A DNA stretch of 64,000 nucleotides from Aphrocallistes beatrix (taxonomy: Eukaryota > Porifera > Hexactinellida > Sceptrulophora > Aphrocallistidae): positions 11,691,524 through 11,755,523 of the forward strand of contig OY725488.1 of the NCBI GenBank assembly GCA_963281255.1. Direction: 5' to 3'. A model generated the notes under the pieces. That model worked only from the letters and a program-made list of their open reading frames with translations, did no database searches and was not told the DNA's origin. The translations under genes and the position numbers were made by a program. Below, in pieces: positions 1-10,466 of the stretch (its first letter is position 1; the number at the start of each line of letters is the position of its first letter).

Positions 1-251
1 TTCCCACAACCCGCCGCTACACTCAATTCCAGATCGGAGCCGCTTGTCAGAAGGGAGCACTTGCTCTTAGGGTCTACAGTGTCACAGTACTCTGAGAGGG
101 AAGACTGCAACTGAGTCTCACTGTCCACTTCTGGACGGGTTAGGTGCACTCGTGCTCTCTGACGATTACGCAACACCTGCCGCAGGAACTGCAGGATCAC
201 CCCTGTCTCCCCTGGCTCCCCCTCACTCCCCACAGACTCAGAATCACTCAT
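1..251 (-). CDS. 5' end of an unrecognised protein gene, cut by the window edge
   Basis: Reading the minus strand from an ATG at 249-251 gives 83 codons with no stop up to the window edge. The stretch is much more GC-rich than its surroundings, which are AT-rich. The start has a purine at -3. The peptide begins MSDSESVGSEGEPGETG, an acidic Ser/Glu/Gly-rich head, followed by a Leu/Arg-rich stretch (ILQFLRQVLRNRQRARVHL) that looks helical, then a Ser/Thr-rich part. No domain or family was recognised and no signal peptide is apparent. Codon use and the lack of stops in this composition make a real first exon likely; it could instead be part of a low-complexity-headed retrocopy. No intron donor is seen before the edge. 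Confidence 0.6.
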   Translation of the reverse strand, partial: MSDSESVGSEGEPGETGVILQFLRQVLRNRQRARVHLTRPEVDSETQLQSSLSEYCDTVDPKSKCSLLTSGSDLELSVAAGCG

Positions 252-820
252 TTCTAACTTAGTAAGTGCGGGTTACACCAGGTTATACCGTAGCTAATAG
301 CTGAAAGAGAAAATATAGAGGTAGCATAGGATTGGAAAACACATTATTGTACAGGGCCGTAGCCACCGGTCAGGGTGGTCTGGCTTCAACCTGATCACTT
401 TTTATTAATTTAGCCTCAAAAGGGACCATTTTGTACGATCGGACTGGTTTCAACCGGACCACTTCACACCTGGTGACTGCATTGTTGTAATAATCTTAAA
501 AGATTTAATTAATATTGGATAACTTGGGGTATTTCTATTTATAGTAATGACCCCAAATTAGGACATATCTAATTTACGGAATGGAACGGAACCATTCCGG
601 AATTTTAAATGCCTAATTTACGGAATGTTTCGTAAATTAGGCATTTATAATATCCGGAATGGGATATTTGTAAAAAAGGTATGTCCCAATTTCTATGGCT
701 TCCCCGCCGAAAATTAACGGAAATGAATAAGCATAATTCAAAGTTTCTCCCAGGTTTTAATTAAGGAGATGGCGGAGAAATAGAGCCCTCACAGAAGAGG
801 GGAAGCGTGGTTCCAAATTT
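252..820. other. Gene-free stretch with small repeats
   Basis: No supported gene. At 352-485 there is a small repeat beginning CAGGGCCGTAGCCACCGG; a related repeat lies at 56792-56947. At 608-645 a near-perfect hairpin is formed by ATGCCTAATTTACGGA and its reverse complement. Related AAATTAGGCAT words occur at 17100-17220 and 21225-21350. Confidence 0.5.
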
Positions 821-2022
821 AAGGTTGGCCTTTCCTATCATAGCTAACTTTTGCTTTTTCAACCGATTCATTTAATTTTTTCAGTGCAGATTTGAATCGC
901 AGAATTATCTTCAAAACTGCATTAATAATTGAAATAATTCAAGATTAAAAATTTTTTTTAAAAATTTGGTCATTTTACAAGGAAGAAATCGGCACAATAT
1001 GCTGACAATCCTTTAGAAACTTTTCAAATTGTTTCACAAATCGATGATCTAACTAATGAACAGACAGATTTTTGAAATTTTGAAAATTGTTAAAATTCAC
1101 ACCAAAACACCCGAGGAATTTTATTTTTAGTAATTTTGACACTATTTTTTTCATAATTCTCTTTTATTTGTATTATCAAAAATCTGTCTGTTCATTATGT
1201 TCTACTCTTCGAGATCTATCAGAAACCGTTGAGTTTTCGCCCCTATGTTGAATTTACAAAAAGTTATCACCTTTATTATTGCTGAAAAAAAAGTCTCAGA
1301 AAATAGTATTTAGAAAATATTTATATATGTCCCTCAATTCCCATTAGTTTTAACTGCTTAGGAATATTAAATAACATGCAAATATTCTTATTCGACAACT
1401 TATAGCAGTACTTAACTTCAAAATATGGTATATCCAAATTTTTCTCCATCAAAAGTGTAAAAAACTGGTCATTGCTGACCGGCCACCCAAAAATAACCAC
1501 ATTCGATAGTGTTCGCCGGAATCCGAGATCAATAACTTCTTTGAACCATGTAAGATCATCATTTTAATACTAAATTCGTGCTCAGCACTAAATTTCCAGC
1601 AATTTGATATATATATTGACCACATTTGGAGAATTTTTTGGATGTCCGTGCATAGCAACGGCCAGGATTTTTTCACATTCCTGGCCGTTGCTAGGAACCC
1701 GCAGCCAAAGAATTTCTCCAAGTATGTCCAATATATATATCAAATTGCTGGAAATTTAGTGCTGAGCACGAATTTACCATTAAAATGATGATCTAACATG
1801 GCTCAAAGAAGCTATGGATATGAGACTTTTCGTTTCAAAAATGTGTCCTTTTTTAGGCGACAACAGGTGGGACAAGTGGCTCTAAGTGGCGAAATATTAG
1901 CATTGAAATTCTAAAAATCGAAATTAATGTTTAGAACCCCTTTACGGATCTAAAAATGATTAAAAAGGACTTTTGGCAAATTTTTGATAATAAACAAAAT
2001 GCCCATAGGAAAGGCCAACCTT
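821..2022. mobile_element. Non-autonomous DNA transposon with 18-bp terminal inverted repeats
   Basis: The ends are perfect 18-bp inverted repeats, AAGGTTGGCCTTTCCTAT at 821-838 and its complement at 2005-2022. Inside are two nested foldback structures. One is made by ATGAACAGACAGATTTTTGA near 1052 and its complement near 1175. The other is a long hairpin centred near 1678 whose arms cover about 1540-1800. No transposase reading frame is present. The flanks do not give a clear target duplication, so the superfamily is undecided. Confidence 0.6.
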
Positions 2023-2208
2023 ATTAAGGATCATGGAATATTACCCAATTTACCCTATATTATAATGTTATTTATCGATTTAGGCGTATGACGTACATGC
2101 TAACTGTCCCGTTTTTACATGAAATCTCCCTATTATGTCACTTTTTTTTGGATTCCGAGTATAATACTTTCCTATTGCGTCCAGCCATGTCTCACGAAAT
2201 TCAACGTG

Positions 2209-3155
2209 AGTCCCGTTTTTATCATAGTTCAAGTTGGCATGTATAGACTAGGAGCATATCTCTGGAGGGCTATATACTAATGCCCTGCCTATGAGTCATA
2301 GAACTCATTACACTGCGATGGCAGGGGTTGATTAATAGATTCTAGGACGCGGTTATTCTAATTACTTCTATAAGGTTAGTTGGTAAACAGTGAAAATAAG
2401 TCAAGGATAATTTATATTCAACAACTAATTGGATATGACGGTAGAAACGTATATCTATATGTTGTGAGATCAACAAATTCCAGAAATTTGTTAATTAATA
2501 AATGAATATTTCTTAATTGTTTATGAAGGGTTCAATTGGATCGAACCAATTTAATGAATATTAAGTTTCCCTTCAATGAATTTTTTCATACGACGAATTT
2601 TTCGCCAACGAGATAATTATCTGTCTATGCTTTAGTCTAAACTTGTTTGGAAGAAAAGGATACAATAACAAGTGCAATTATTACTTTAATGTAGCCCTAT
2701 CATGTTTTTAAATTTTGTTCTAATTAGGCGAGCAATTTTAAGTATCCTTTGTATCCTTTGCATTTTTCAAAATTTATTAGAATTACGTTGAATCTATTTT
2801 TATTTTATCCTTAGCACAGGGGTTCTTAAACTAGGGGACGTAAGGATATTGTAAGGGAGCGTAATACCGGATGAAAATGTGAAGAAACTTGTTGAATAGA
2901 AACAGTTACATCCTTCACATTAATATGTTTGCTTGATTTAAATATATACATATTCATTATTATAGTAGAAAATAGGTGTGTTCTCCGAGTTTGGTAGTCT
3001 GAAAAAGTGTAGGTGTAGCTGTGTAGGAGGCGTGATAATTCACAGATTGGTCAAGGGGGTCATGGGGTCAAAAAGTTTAAGAACCCCTGCCTTAGCACTT
3101 CTCAAAATTTATTAGAATACTTTGAATCTATTTTTATTGTATCCTTAGCATGTTA
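2209..3155. repeat. 5' flank of ICMT-like copy A, duplicated at 41048-41671
   Basis: This segment upstream of copy A is repeated almost verbatim at 41048-41671, starting at GTCCCGTTTTTATCATAG and ending near CTTAGCATGTTACTATC. The distant copy lacks the hAT insertion at 2817-3089 and one of the two roughly 75-bp tandem units around it. It also lacks the gene itself, so it records a duplicated promoter-distal flank without an open reading frame. Confidence 0.8.
2817..3089. mobile_element. hAT-type MITE (273 bp) with 8-bp TSD
   Basis: The left end is CAGGGGTTCTTAAACT and the right end AGTTTAAGAACCCCTG, perfect 16-bp inverted repeats of hAT form (CAGGGG...CCCCTG). It is flanked on both sides by CCTTAGCA (2809-2816 and 3090-3097), an 8-bp target duplication. 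It carries no coding capacity. The paralogous segment at 41.6 kb has a single CTTAGCA at the equivalent place, an empty site. Confidence 0.9.
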
Positions 3156-3171
3156 CTATCCAACAAGTTAG

Positions 3172-3179
3172 TATAAATA
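3172..3179 (+). promoter_or_regulatory. TATA box of ICMT-like copy A
   Basis: TATAAATA lies 60 bp before the ATG at 3232, which leaves a leader of about 30 bases for a start site about 30 bp downstream. A TATA-like box at similar spacing is found before copies B and C. Confidence 0.6.
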
Positions 3180-3231
3180 CAAACCAACAAGTGAGAAATG
3201 CCAGCAAATACCAGATAAATTCAGTTCAGCA

Positions 3232-3831
3232 ATGAATTTATTCTTACTCACCCGTATTTTTAGTGCCACTTTGTCTCTATTAATCTTAATTGCAGAAATG
3301 CCAAGTCCTAATAAGCTTGATGGATCAGTAAAAAAGTCAAATAAACTGTCCAAAGAATTCATATTCTTACATTCCATCAAGTTATTGTCCTGTTGTTGCG
3401 TGATATTCTACTACTGTAGGTTTTGGCTAGTTCATTTGAATGGGTCAAATGAGAACGTTTTGAACAGTAGCAGCGCAGTAGCATTATCGGGTCTTGCAAT
3501 ATGTCTCCTAGGCAAGTATTTTAGAATCAGAGCTAAGCAGGATTTAGGAAGATTCTTCACGTATGAGGTAGGAGTGAGTGAGGAGCAAAAACTGATCAAA
3601 ACAGGACTCTACTCACATCTGATGCATCCGAGTTATCTCGGAGCCATTCTTATGTATTTTGGAACTTGCATCATGTATACTTCAATATTACTATATTTCT
3701 TTCTCATTGTAAAACTTTTTGGCCTAATTAATAGAATGGTAGTGGAGGAAAAAGAATTATTGAGCAGCTTTGGGAAGGATTTTCAGGAGTACAGATCACA
3801 GAGATGGAGGATGATACCTTACATATACTAA
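3232..3831 (+). CDS. ICMT/PEMT-fold membrane methyltransferase-like protein, copy A
   Basis: A 199-aa intronless frame. Hydrophobic segments lie at about residues 4-22, 44-68, 82-95 and 136-166. The C-terminal half carries the family signature: LIKTGLYSHLMHPSYLG (121-137), matching the (R)HPxY loop of isoprenylcysteine carboxyl methyltransferases and phospholipid methyltransferases, then an EE pair (172-173), FG.DF..Y and a terminal RMIPYIY. The family transfers a methyl group from SAM at the ER membrane, typically to prenylcysteine carboxylates or phosphatidylethanolamine. The substrate here cannot be read. At 199 aa it is shorter than vertebrate ICMT (about 284 aa) and closer to compact ICMT/PEMT enzymes. 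The usual Arg before HPxY is Met in every copy. It is the first member of a local array; the start is set by the TATA box and by equal length in all copies. Confidence 0.85.
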   Translation: MNLFLLTRIFSATLSLLILIAEMPSPNKLDGSVKKSNKLSKEFIFLHSIKLLSCCCVIFYYCRFWLVHLNGSNENVLNSSSAVALSGLAICLLGKYFRIRAKQDLGRFFTYEVGVSEEQKLIKTGLYSHLMHPSYLGAILMYFGTCIMYTSILLYFFLIVKLFGLINRMVVEEKELLSSFGKDFQEYRSQRWRMIPYIY

Positions 3832-4439
3832 ATGTTTTCTGTTCTTATTTTACTCTTGTATGCTAATAATATGTGCGCATGTCTTTGCTGAATCTGTGAT
3901 GAGAGTGATGAAGTTACTAAAGCTCGTAGCATATTTGTATCAAAGTTGTGTACATAGAATTCTTATATAGTATTAAACACTAGAGACTAGCTTCCAAAAG
4001 TTGACCTGGGGTTTTTAGGGATAAGAATCCGAAAATCATATCTTGGATATGATGAATATTTTGTTTGCTTGTTTAAAATAAATACATAAAGTAAACAATT
4101 TTCCAAATTATGCTAGAGACTTGCTTTACTGTTGTTCTTTGGGTTTTATTGGTGTGGATTTCGGATATTGTATTTTCGTTCTTTTACTGATAAATTTTCT
4201 GCTTACAGTAGATTCATAAAGTATGCAAATTTGAAATGGATTAGCGAAAGTAGTTAATATTTAGCACCCACAGGGGCAATTTGTTGATATTCCCAGGCGC
4301 CCGTGGGGTAACTCTGCGAACACGAAGTGTTTATTAGCAGTGATTGTATCCATTCAAATGAAATACTTTTACTGGCAAGTAATTTGGGCATTAAAAGTCG
4401 AATGCAGATGCTAATCCATATAAGTCATTAAGTAGATGT
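3832..4439. other. 3' flank of copy A, with a Helitron-internal fragment
   Basis: No gene. About 3985-4100 matches, in reverse orientation, the internal repeat of the Helitron-like elements at 7120 and 50268 (the GTTGACATGGGG...GATATGAT stretch). The remaining bases show nothing I recognise. Confidence 0.4.
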
Positions 4440-5010
4440 GTTGCACGCTAGTATAATTTACGAAAATTAATAGATCTTGAAGTCGATCAGGAAAGTTCAT
4501 TACATTGCGATAGCACAGATGTGTATATGTTTTGTTGGTGTAATTTTTCAACATAACATACACGTATATGCATATGTATGAATGGTTTGCTGTCATAGAA
4601 GTTATAATGGGTAAAAGTATGAAGCATGAAACAACAGGCAGTATCTGTAACGATTTATGATGCAAGCTTTAATTAGATGTACTATGTGTCCATTTTTCAT
4701 GCTCTCTCTTTGGTTGTGATGCATCTTCCGCTCTGTTTTACGGACAATGTTACACGCAATATTTATTCAAATATCGAGGCTAGTTTTATTAATAGTTCTC
4801 AAATTCTGCAATAGTGGACATTTGAAGTATAATTGGTTTATTGCTAGTCTTAATTGTCAAATGAGTGTCACAATCTAATCTATATGATGAAATACCACAA
4901 GCTAGTTTCATACTAGTTGTGCTCATTTATCCTAGATATAGTTATAGTTATGGGAATATCACTACCTACATCTGTGGACATAATTACTACTATCCTCTTG
5001 CTTCGTGCAT
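4440..5010. repeat. Flanking repeat shared with 11770-12330
   Basis: From CTAGTATAATTTACG to about GGACATAATTACTACT this segment matches 11777-12300 in direct orientation with small differences. It also matches in reverse near 16330-16495. It is part of the DNA that was copied along with the ICMT-like genes. No coding potential. Confidence 0.75.
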
Positions 5011-5387
5011 TTTTATGCTAGATCAATATTCGTAATTTATCTCAATGAAGAGTCTTCCACGCAAACTTTTCAAGGACATTACATTTACATACACACTTCC
5101 ACACTAATGTAGTCATAGCTTTGTTGCATGCAACATTCCTCCAAACATGATTCAACAATTTTGGATTCGAATTATTTTATAAACCGGTTCAAGGCAAGTA
5201 AAAAGGAAAATAAACAACCAAATCATAGAAGCGTAATTAGATCAATGAAGCCAATTCATAACTACAGTCATGATGTCATGATTAAGGAGAGAGTAATCTT
5301 TATTTAGAACTCAATTGTTGCATTTGTGTTCATTTATTTGCCCAAACATCTGAAACGAATGGAAAAGTTTCGAAACAACTATTGTAC

Positions 5388-5500
5388 ATGCCGGCGCCAC
5401 GGTTTTAGAAGTGGTCCGGTTTTACCGAAACAACCTGGGGTCACTTTCGATTAATGATCCGGTTAAAATCGTACCAAATGGACCATTGGCGCCGGCCCTG
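5388..5500. mobile_element. Small hAT-like MITE ending GGCGCCGGCCCTG
   Basis: The left edge GCCGGCGCCACGG and the right edge CATTGGCGCCGGCCCTG form an imperfect inverted repeat around a short AT-rich core containing GTCCGGTTTTACC. Related CAGGGCC-ended repeats sit at 352 and 56792. No clear target duplication, and the next MITE abuts directly. Confidence 0.4.
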
Positions 5501-5858
5501 CAGTCGAACTCGGTTAGTACGTACAGTCGAAACCGATTTTTCACACTCTGGTTTATCCTACTTATATCGGGTTTTGTTTACTATTTCAGAATCTTAATTA
5601 TTTAAAGAATTTCAAATATATATTAATTTCCATCCGTTTTTTCTTACTGTTTGAACCTGTAAATAAATAGCAAGAAAAAACCGGTTTCGACTGTACTCGG
5701 GATGAGACGTACTTCGGCTTAGTACGCACACATTTCTCTGAGCAAAAAAAAATAATATATAGATTCCCATGTAATATCAACCCAGGTAGTACGTACTTAC
5801 TGATAATGCGTACTTTCCTCGCTTCCCGGAGAGGGTACGTCTTATCCGAATTCTACTG
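5501..5858. mobile_element. TTAGTACGTAC-word MITE with a second MITE nested inside
   Basis: The outer element is a diverged copy of the 188-bp MITEs at 34158-34345 and 43662-43849: CAGTCGAACTCGGTTAGTACG at the left and GAATTCTACTG at the right. It is interrupted at 5524-5693 by a 170-bp element with ends CAGTCGAAACCG and CGGTTTCGACTG, flanked by TA on both sides (5522-5523 and 5694-5695). Removing the insert restores the outer family's CGTAC(TCGGG) sequence. No coding capacity in either. Confidence 0.7.
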
Positions 5859-6188
5859 TACATAAAATCAAGGTGTGAGGTTGTTTTTATACTTCGAGGC
5901 ATTATAAATCTTCAATAATGAAATATGCAAACATGAAGTGAGTATTATTACCATTGAATACAATGCATCCCTCCCAAGCTCAAATCTATAAATTTTCATA
6001 CCTAAATCGATAAATATCATTAATAGACAATGATCTTCCATCCCATTATTCTAAAAAAGGAATGCCGATCTTCTGTAATTTTTGCATATAATAATTGAAC
6101 CATTTTGTAATAAATTTAAGATGTACTTGTACAATTGTAGATATCTGGCGGAAATTTGGTATTGGAGAAGATAAAAATTTAGTTACGA
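5859..6188. repeat. Direct repeat, paralogous to 12338-12591
   Basis: From about 5930 (AACATGAAGTGAGTATTATT) this segment matches 12339 onward. The paralogue lacks the Helitron-like insertion that follows at 6189, which makes it the empty-site reference. Confidence 0.8.
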
Positions 6189-6677
6189 CAAGCGCGCTTC
6201 GCTTGCTTGCGCTGCGCGGCTGGCGGACACTTTGTGTCCGCCAGAGGCTCCCTTCGGTCGCCTGGGGTCATATTGGTTAATTATAAGGGAGATAGCATCT
6301 CTAAATATGTCTGTCCTACTGTTATAATCGATATTACTCGAAAAATCACCAAATTTGTCAATTTTAAAATTTTTGATGCGTAATGATGACGTCATAACAA
6401 AGTGATGAGTCATCATTTTTTGATGATAGTTGCATCATATGTTATGTATGTTAGTATACATATTCTATTAAAGTTTCAGCCTTCTATCTCCTATAATGGC
6501 TGAGTTATACTCGAATAACTGTGTTGCTTAACTTTTAAAAATGTGACAATGACGTCATAATTCCATGATGAGTCGACATTTTGCTCTGAGCTCAGAACTT
6601 ACTGGAGCCATAGCCAAAAGACTCCCACATGCCAAAAATCAGCCTTCTACGCCTGGCAGTTTCTTCAATCAATTCGT

Positions 6678-6720
<43 letters not shown>

Positions 6721-6745
6721 AATAATCGAGTTTTAATAGTAAGGA
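6189..6745 (-). mobile_element. Helitron-like non-autonomous element, family R1 (557 bp)
   Basis: Read on the minus strand it starts TCCTTACTATTAAAACTCGA and ends in a GC-rich hairpin region terminating GCGCGCTTG. Host sequence reads ...TTACGA | element | TACAAATTG; the paralogous empty site at 12591/12592 reads TTACGATACAAATTG. Insertion was therefore between A and T with no target duplication, as Helitrons do. The terminal CTTG departs from the canonical CTRR. A second hairpin (GGCGGACAC...GTGTCCGCC) lies just inside the 3' end. A (TA)n tract of variable length sits near the 5' end at about 6682-6717. No Rep/helicase gene. Confidence 0.8.
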
Positions 6746-7119
6746 TACAAATTGACAGATTTGATCTACATCAATCGAAGGAATTAGATTGGGAGCCCAT
6801 ACTCCGAATTAACACTAGGCCCAGGCATTAATTATTCTTCAATATTTCAAAAGATGCTTCTTCGCTTTGAATTTGTAAAACATTATCGCACATGATTGCG
6901 CTTAGTTAGTATAATTGAAACAGTTTATAGTATAAAACTCTGTCTGTATCCTAAATGGATTCAACTCATGTCGCTAGATAGTGAAGAAGAAAATCCTGAT
7001 ATTATTTAAATTTACGAAAAGCGATAGATCTTGCAGTCAGTCACGGAATGTTATTGTATTGCAGATAGCACAAGTGCATATGTTTTGTTGGTGTGATATA
7101 TCAACATACTTATAATATA
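6746..7119. repeat. Direct repeat, paralogous to 12592-12900
   Basis: Continues the duplicated segment interrupted by the R1 element. CAAATTGAC...GATTGGGAGC and the later CTTGCAGTCAGTCACGG match 12592-12890. No gene. Confidence 0.75.
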
Positions 7120-7791
7120 CAAGCGCGCTTCGCTTACTTGCGTTGCGCGGCTTGTGGACACTGCGTGTCCGCAGAGTCGCCCTCTGGACGCCGGGAGTTA
7201 CTCAATCTAGCCCATTTTGGGAATTCTTTTTATTTATGTACAAATATTTCAAACAAAAGTTAACCAATAATTACTCATATTGATCCGAAAATATAATATT
7301 CGAATTCTACACCTCTAAAAACCCCATGTCAACCGTTGGAAGCTAGTCTCTAGCCTATTTTTGTAATTTGTTCACTTTATGTATCTATTGTGAACAAAAG
7401 TAAACAAATAATTTATCATATCGATCTGAAAATATGATATTCGAAATCTACACCCCTGAAAACCCCATGTCAACCGTTGGAAGCTAGTCTCTAGCATAAT
7501 TTTCAAAATTCGTCAAATCGTGTGAAAATATGTATATCAAGGTGTGAAAACATACACATAACCTTTTTTACTGCCATACTCCATAATATAATCGAGAAGT
7601 ATTAATAACAATGACAGCCTACAATAGTGTCGTACATAGATTTCTATTGTGAGAGTGAAGCCATAGTATTGTATAGAAAAGGTGTGAAAATTTGTTTTCC
7701 ATTTTTTGCAGAGGTGTTAAAATTTCGCTTAGATTCGAACTTAATCGTAGATTCATCACAAACAAACAAACAAGCGTTTTAATATACAAGA
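7120..7791 (-). mobile_element. Helitron-like element, family R3 (672 bp)
   Basis: On the minus strand it begins TCTTGTATATTAAAACGC and ends GCGCGCTTG, inserted as A | element | T. The core contains two roughly 130-bp imperfect tandem units (about 7230-7360 and 7370-7500), each with CCCCATGTCAACCGTTGGAAGCTAG split by spacers. Relatives are at 24453 and 50268. No coding sequence. Confidence 0.75.
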
Positions 7792-7808
7792 TTATTTATA
7801 TTTCCCAG

Positions 7809-8066
7809 GCCCTCCTGTTATAACACTGTACAGCGGATCTATCCAATCATTCTCTCTCCTACCTCCTAACATGAACTCAGCTTCTGTTGCTGTGCTGACA
7901 CAGAATGTAGTTCTGATTACTGATCTAGCTGGGAGATGGCAGAGACCTGATAACAGCTCTGTAGCATCCAACACTCTCACCTTCTCAACTTTCTATGTCA
8001 CTCAGGGAGGAGTGTACAAGTTCTATGTTGACAATTGGGATGGACAACAGACACTAGCTATTCAGA
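7809..8066 (+). pseudogene. Orphan exon resembling an Ig-like domain
   Basis: A splice-acceptor-like tract (TTATATTTCCCAG, ending 7808) is followed by an open frame starting in phase at PPVITLYSGS and running through LLPPNMNSASVAVL, LITDLAGRWQRPD and GGVYKFYVDNWDG to LAIQI. The pattern of alternating hydrophobic residues, a central Trp, and a G.Y.F.V strand near the end resembles one immunoglobulin-like domain of a cell-surface receptor. The Cys residues of a classic Ig fold are missing. Codons here are less AT-rich than the flanks. At about 8067 the sequence switches to the ICMT-flank repeat, so no donor site or further exons remain. A Helitron end abuts it on the left. Best read as a stranded exon; a continuing gene is possible but not visible. 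Confidence 0.45.
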
Positions 8067-9772
8067 TACTCATTTATCTTAGATATACTTGTAGTTATGG
8101 GAACACTCATTCACGTACATTTGGTGGACATTATCACTACAAGTCCAAAGGTACTTCGTGAATCTTTCATGCTATTGTCATTTATTTCAATGAAGAGACA
8201 TCCAAGCAAACTATCCATAAAACAGCAATGGACTTTTCACTTCAAATGTCAAATTACTCCGCCTTTTGGCTCCAATTCCACTTTCGAATACCACTCGAAT
8301 TCCTTTTCTCAGTAAATTCTATCTTTACTTCATTTTAAAATTATTCTGAGACCTAAACATTAATTTCATTGATTTTGCAGATATTGGAAATTCTAAAATA
8401 TTAATATGGTATTCTCGTGAAACTGTGTAGATTAATGTGTCTAAGAGATTATGAAAGTGCATCGTTGTTTATGGCTAGTTGGCTTGGATGTTTCTTCATG
8501 AGGTTAAATTTCAGACAGATCGAGCATAAAAATGCACAAATTTTTTGGAATGGTAGTGATTAAGTCACTAAATACACGTAAATGAGTGTTTGTAGAACTA
8601 TATTTGCTGTAAATTAGCGAAAATATTTGATGATAGCTTGTGGTATTTCACTATGTACATTATATTGTATCAACTTTTTCCCATTAGTATTACAAGTATG
8701 ACATTAAATCAATTATATTTTGAATAATCGCCATCGCAGAATTTGAGAGCTATTAATGGAGTAACCTCAATATTTGAATAAATATTGTATTCAACCTTTT
8801 TCGCAATATAGAGAGGATATTGTATCACAACCAAAGAGAGCATGAAAAATAGTTACATTTTTCTGATTAGAACAGTTTTTTAATTAATCTTTATTGATTG
8901 AGTGTGTTGGTTCATTCCATAATTTCTATTCCAGCAAAACAATAGTACAGATGCATATGCTACGCGTATGCTGACAGATCAACAAACATATACATATCTG
9001 TGTTAACGCAATACAGTGAACTTTCCTGATCGATGCAAGACCTTTTCGTAAATTATATAACATCAAGATTTCCTTCTTCACTAGTGTATTTAACTGAGTC
9101 ATTTCATATGCAATAATCGTATTTCAAAATCTAAAAACATATCACTAATTTTAGCAAAATTAATTTTCACTGATGCTCGTATTAGAAGCTTTAACATGAT
9201 AAAAGATGCTTTGAAGTCTTTTGATTTAATTAATCCTGAAATTTTGCTTATTCCCAAAATTTAAATGTTGTAATGTGTATAGATTAATGAATGTGAGAGA
9301 TTGTGAAAGTGCATTGTTGTTTAATGAATAGTTTGCTTTGATGGCTTTCATGAGGTGCTTGTAATATTACAAAATTGATCCCGCTTAGAAGGTGCACAAA
9401 GCACATTTTGGATTAACAAATGTTCCCACATTTAAATAGAGTTTATTGTTAGATTACGTTTGTAACTGCTTAGTTTGAATTTAATCATTGAATTTTAGTT
9501 TAGGTCGAGAGATTATTAAAAACGGTGCATAACTTCCTAAATGCAATATTGTAAATCTTCAAGCTCTTTAAAATTTTAAGCTTAAGATCATTCACATAGA
9601 GATGCGTGTCGTGTTCCTAGAAAATCACTTACGGTAAATCATAGGCATAAACCAAACTATTGAAGTTAAAATTCAGCTTTTTATTATTCAAGAAATGCAG
9701 ACATATTAAAAAAATAACACACAATACTAAACTGTAAATAGCAACAAATAGTATCATAATACAAAAGTGGAT

Positions 9773-10372
9773 TTAATAGATGAAGGGCATCACTCTCCAT
9801 CTCTGTGAGCTGTACTTATGAAATTCTTCACCAAACCTCTTCAACAGTTCCTTCTCCTCTACGATCATCCGATTAATTAGAACGCAAAGTTCCAAAATTG
9901 CACAGAGGTACAGGAATATTGGAGTATACATGATGCAAATTCCGAAAACCATAAGAATGGCTCCGAGATAACTCGGATGCATCAGATGTGAGTAGAGTCC
10001 TGTTTTGATCAGTTTTTGCTCCTCACTCACTCCAACTTCATACGTGAAGAATCTTCCTAACTCCTGCTTAGCTCTGATTCTGAAATACTTGCCTAGGAGA
10101 CATATTGCTAGACCCGATAATGCTACTGCGTTGCTACTGTTCAAAACGTTACTATTCTCACCGTTCAGAAGAGCTGTCCAAAACATGAAGTAGCATAATA
10201 TCACGCTACAACAATACAGCACCAGTACCGAGCGTAGGAGGATGAATTCTATGGAGAGTCTCTTTGACTTTTTCACAGACTTGTCAAGTTTGTTTGGACT
10301 TTTTATCTCTGACAAGAGCAATGATAGAGAGAAGGTTGCACTAAAGGTGCGTACGATTAAGGATAGAGACAT
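9773..10372 (-). CDS. ICMT/PEMT-fold methyltransferase-like protein, copy B
   Basis: A 199-aa frame starting at the ATG at 10370-10372. The frame is open for 25 more codons to 10447, but the TATATATA box at 10427-10434 lies inside that extension and all paralogues start at the equivalent Met, so the shorter start is preferred. It has the same layout as copy A: N-terminal hydrophobic helix, a basic SVKKSKRLS loop, a central hydrophobic stretch, then LIKTGLYSHLMHPSYLG, an EE pair and a terminal RVMPFIY. It differs from copy C at only a few residues (for example Pro instead of Ser in YTPIF), consistent with the inverted duplication being young or homogenised. Predicted SAM-dependent methyl transfer at an internal membrane; substrate unknown. 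Confidence 0.85.
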   Translation of the reverse strand: MSLSLIVRTFSATFSLSLLLSEIKSPNKLDKSVKKSKRLSIEFILLRSVLVLYCCSVILCYFMFWTALLNGENSNVLNSSNAVALSGLAICLLGKYFRIRAKQELGRFFTYEVGVSEEQKLIKTGLYSHLMHPSYLGAILMVFGICIMYTPIFLYLCAILELCVLINRMIVEEKELLKRFGEEFHKYSSQRWRVMPFIY

Positions 10373-10426
10373 TACTATACTTGTAGTGAAATTATTTGCT
10401 AGTTGGTTTGCTTCATAAGTAACTGC

Positions 10427-10466
10427 TATATATACTATTCGAGTCATATTTCAGCATACGCGTATG
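10427..10466 (-). promoter_or_regulatory. Core promoter of copy B: TATA box and CATACGCGTATG palindrome
   Basis: TATATATA (10427-10434) lies 55 bp before the preferred ATG. A perfect 12-bp palindrome CATACGCGTATG is at 10455-10466. Both elements recur at the same distance before copy C (13394-13401 and 13362-13373). The palindrome contains MluI-like ACGCGT and could bind a dimeric factor; this is inference. Confidence 0.5.
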
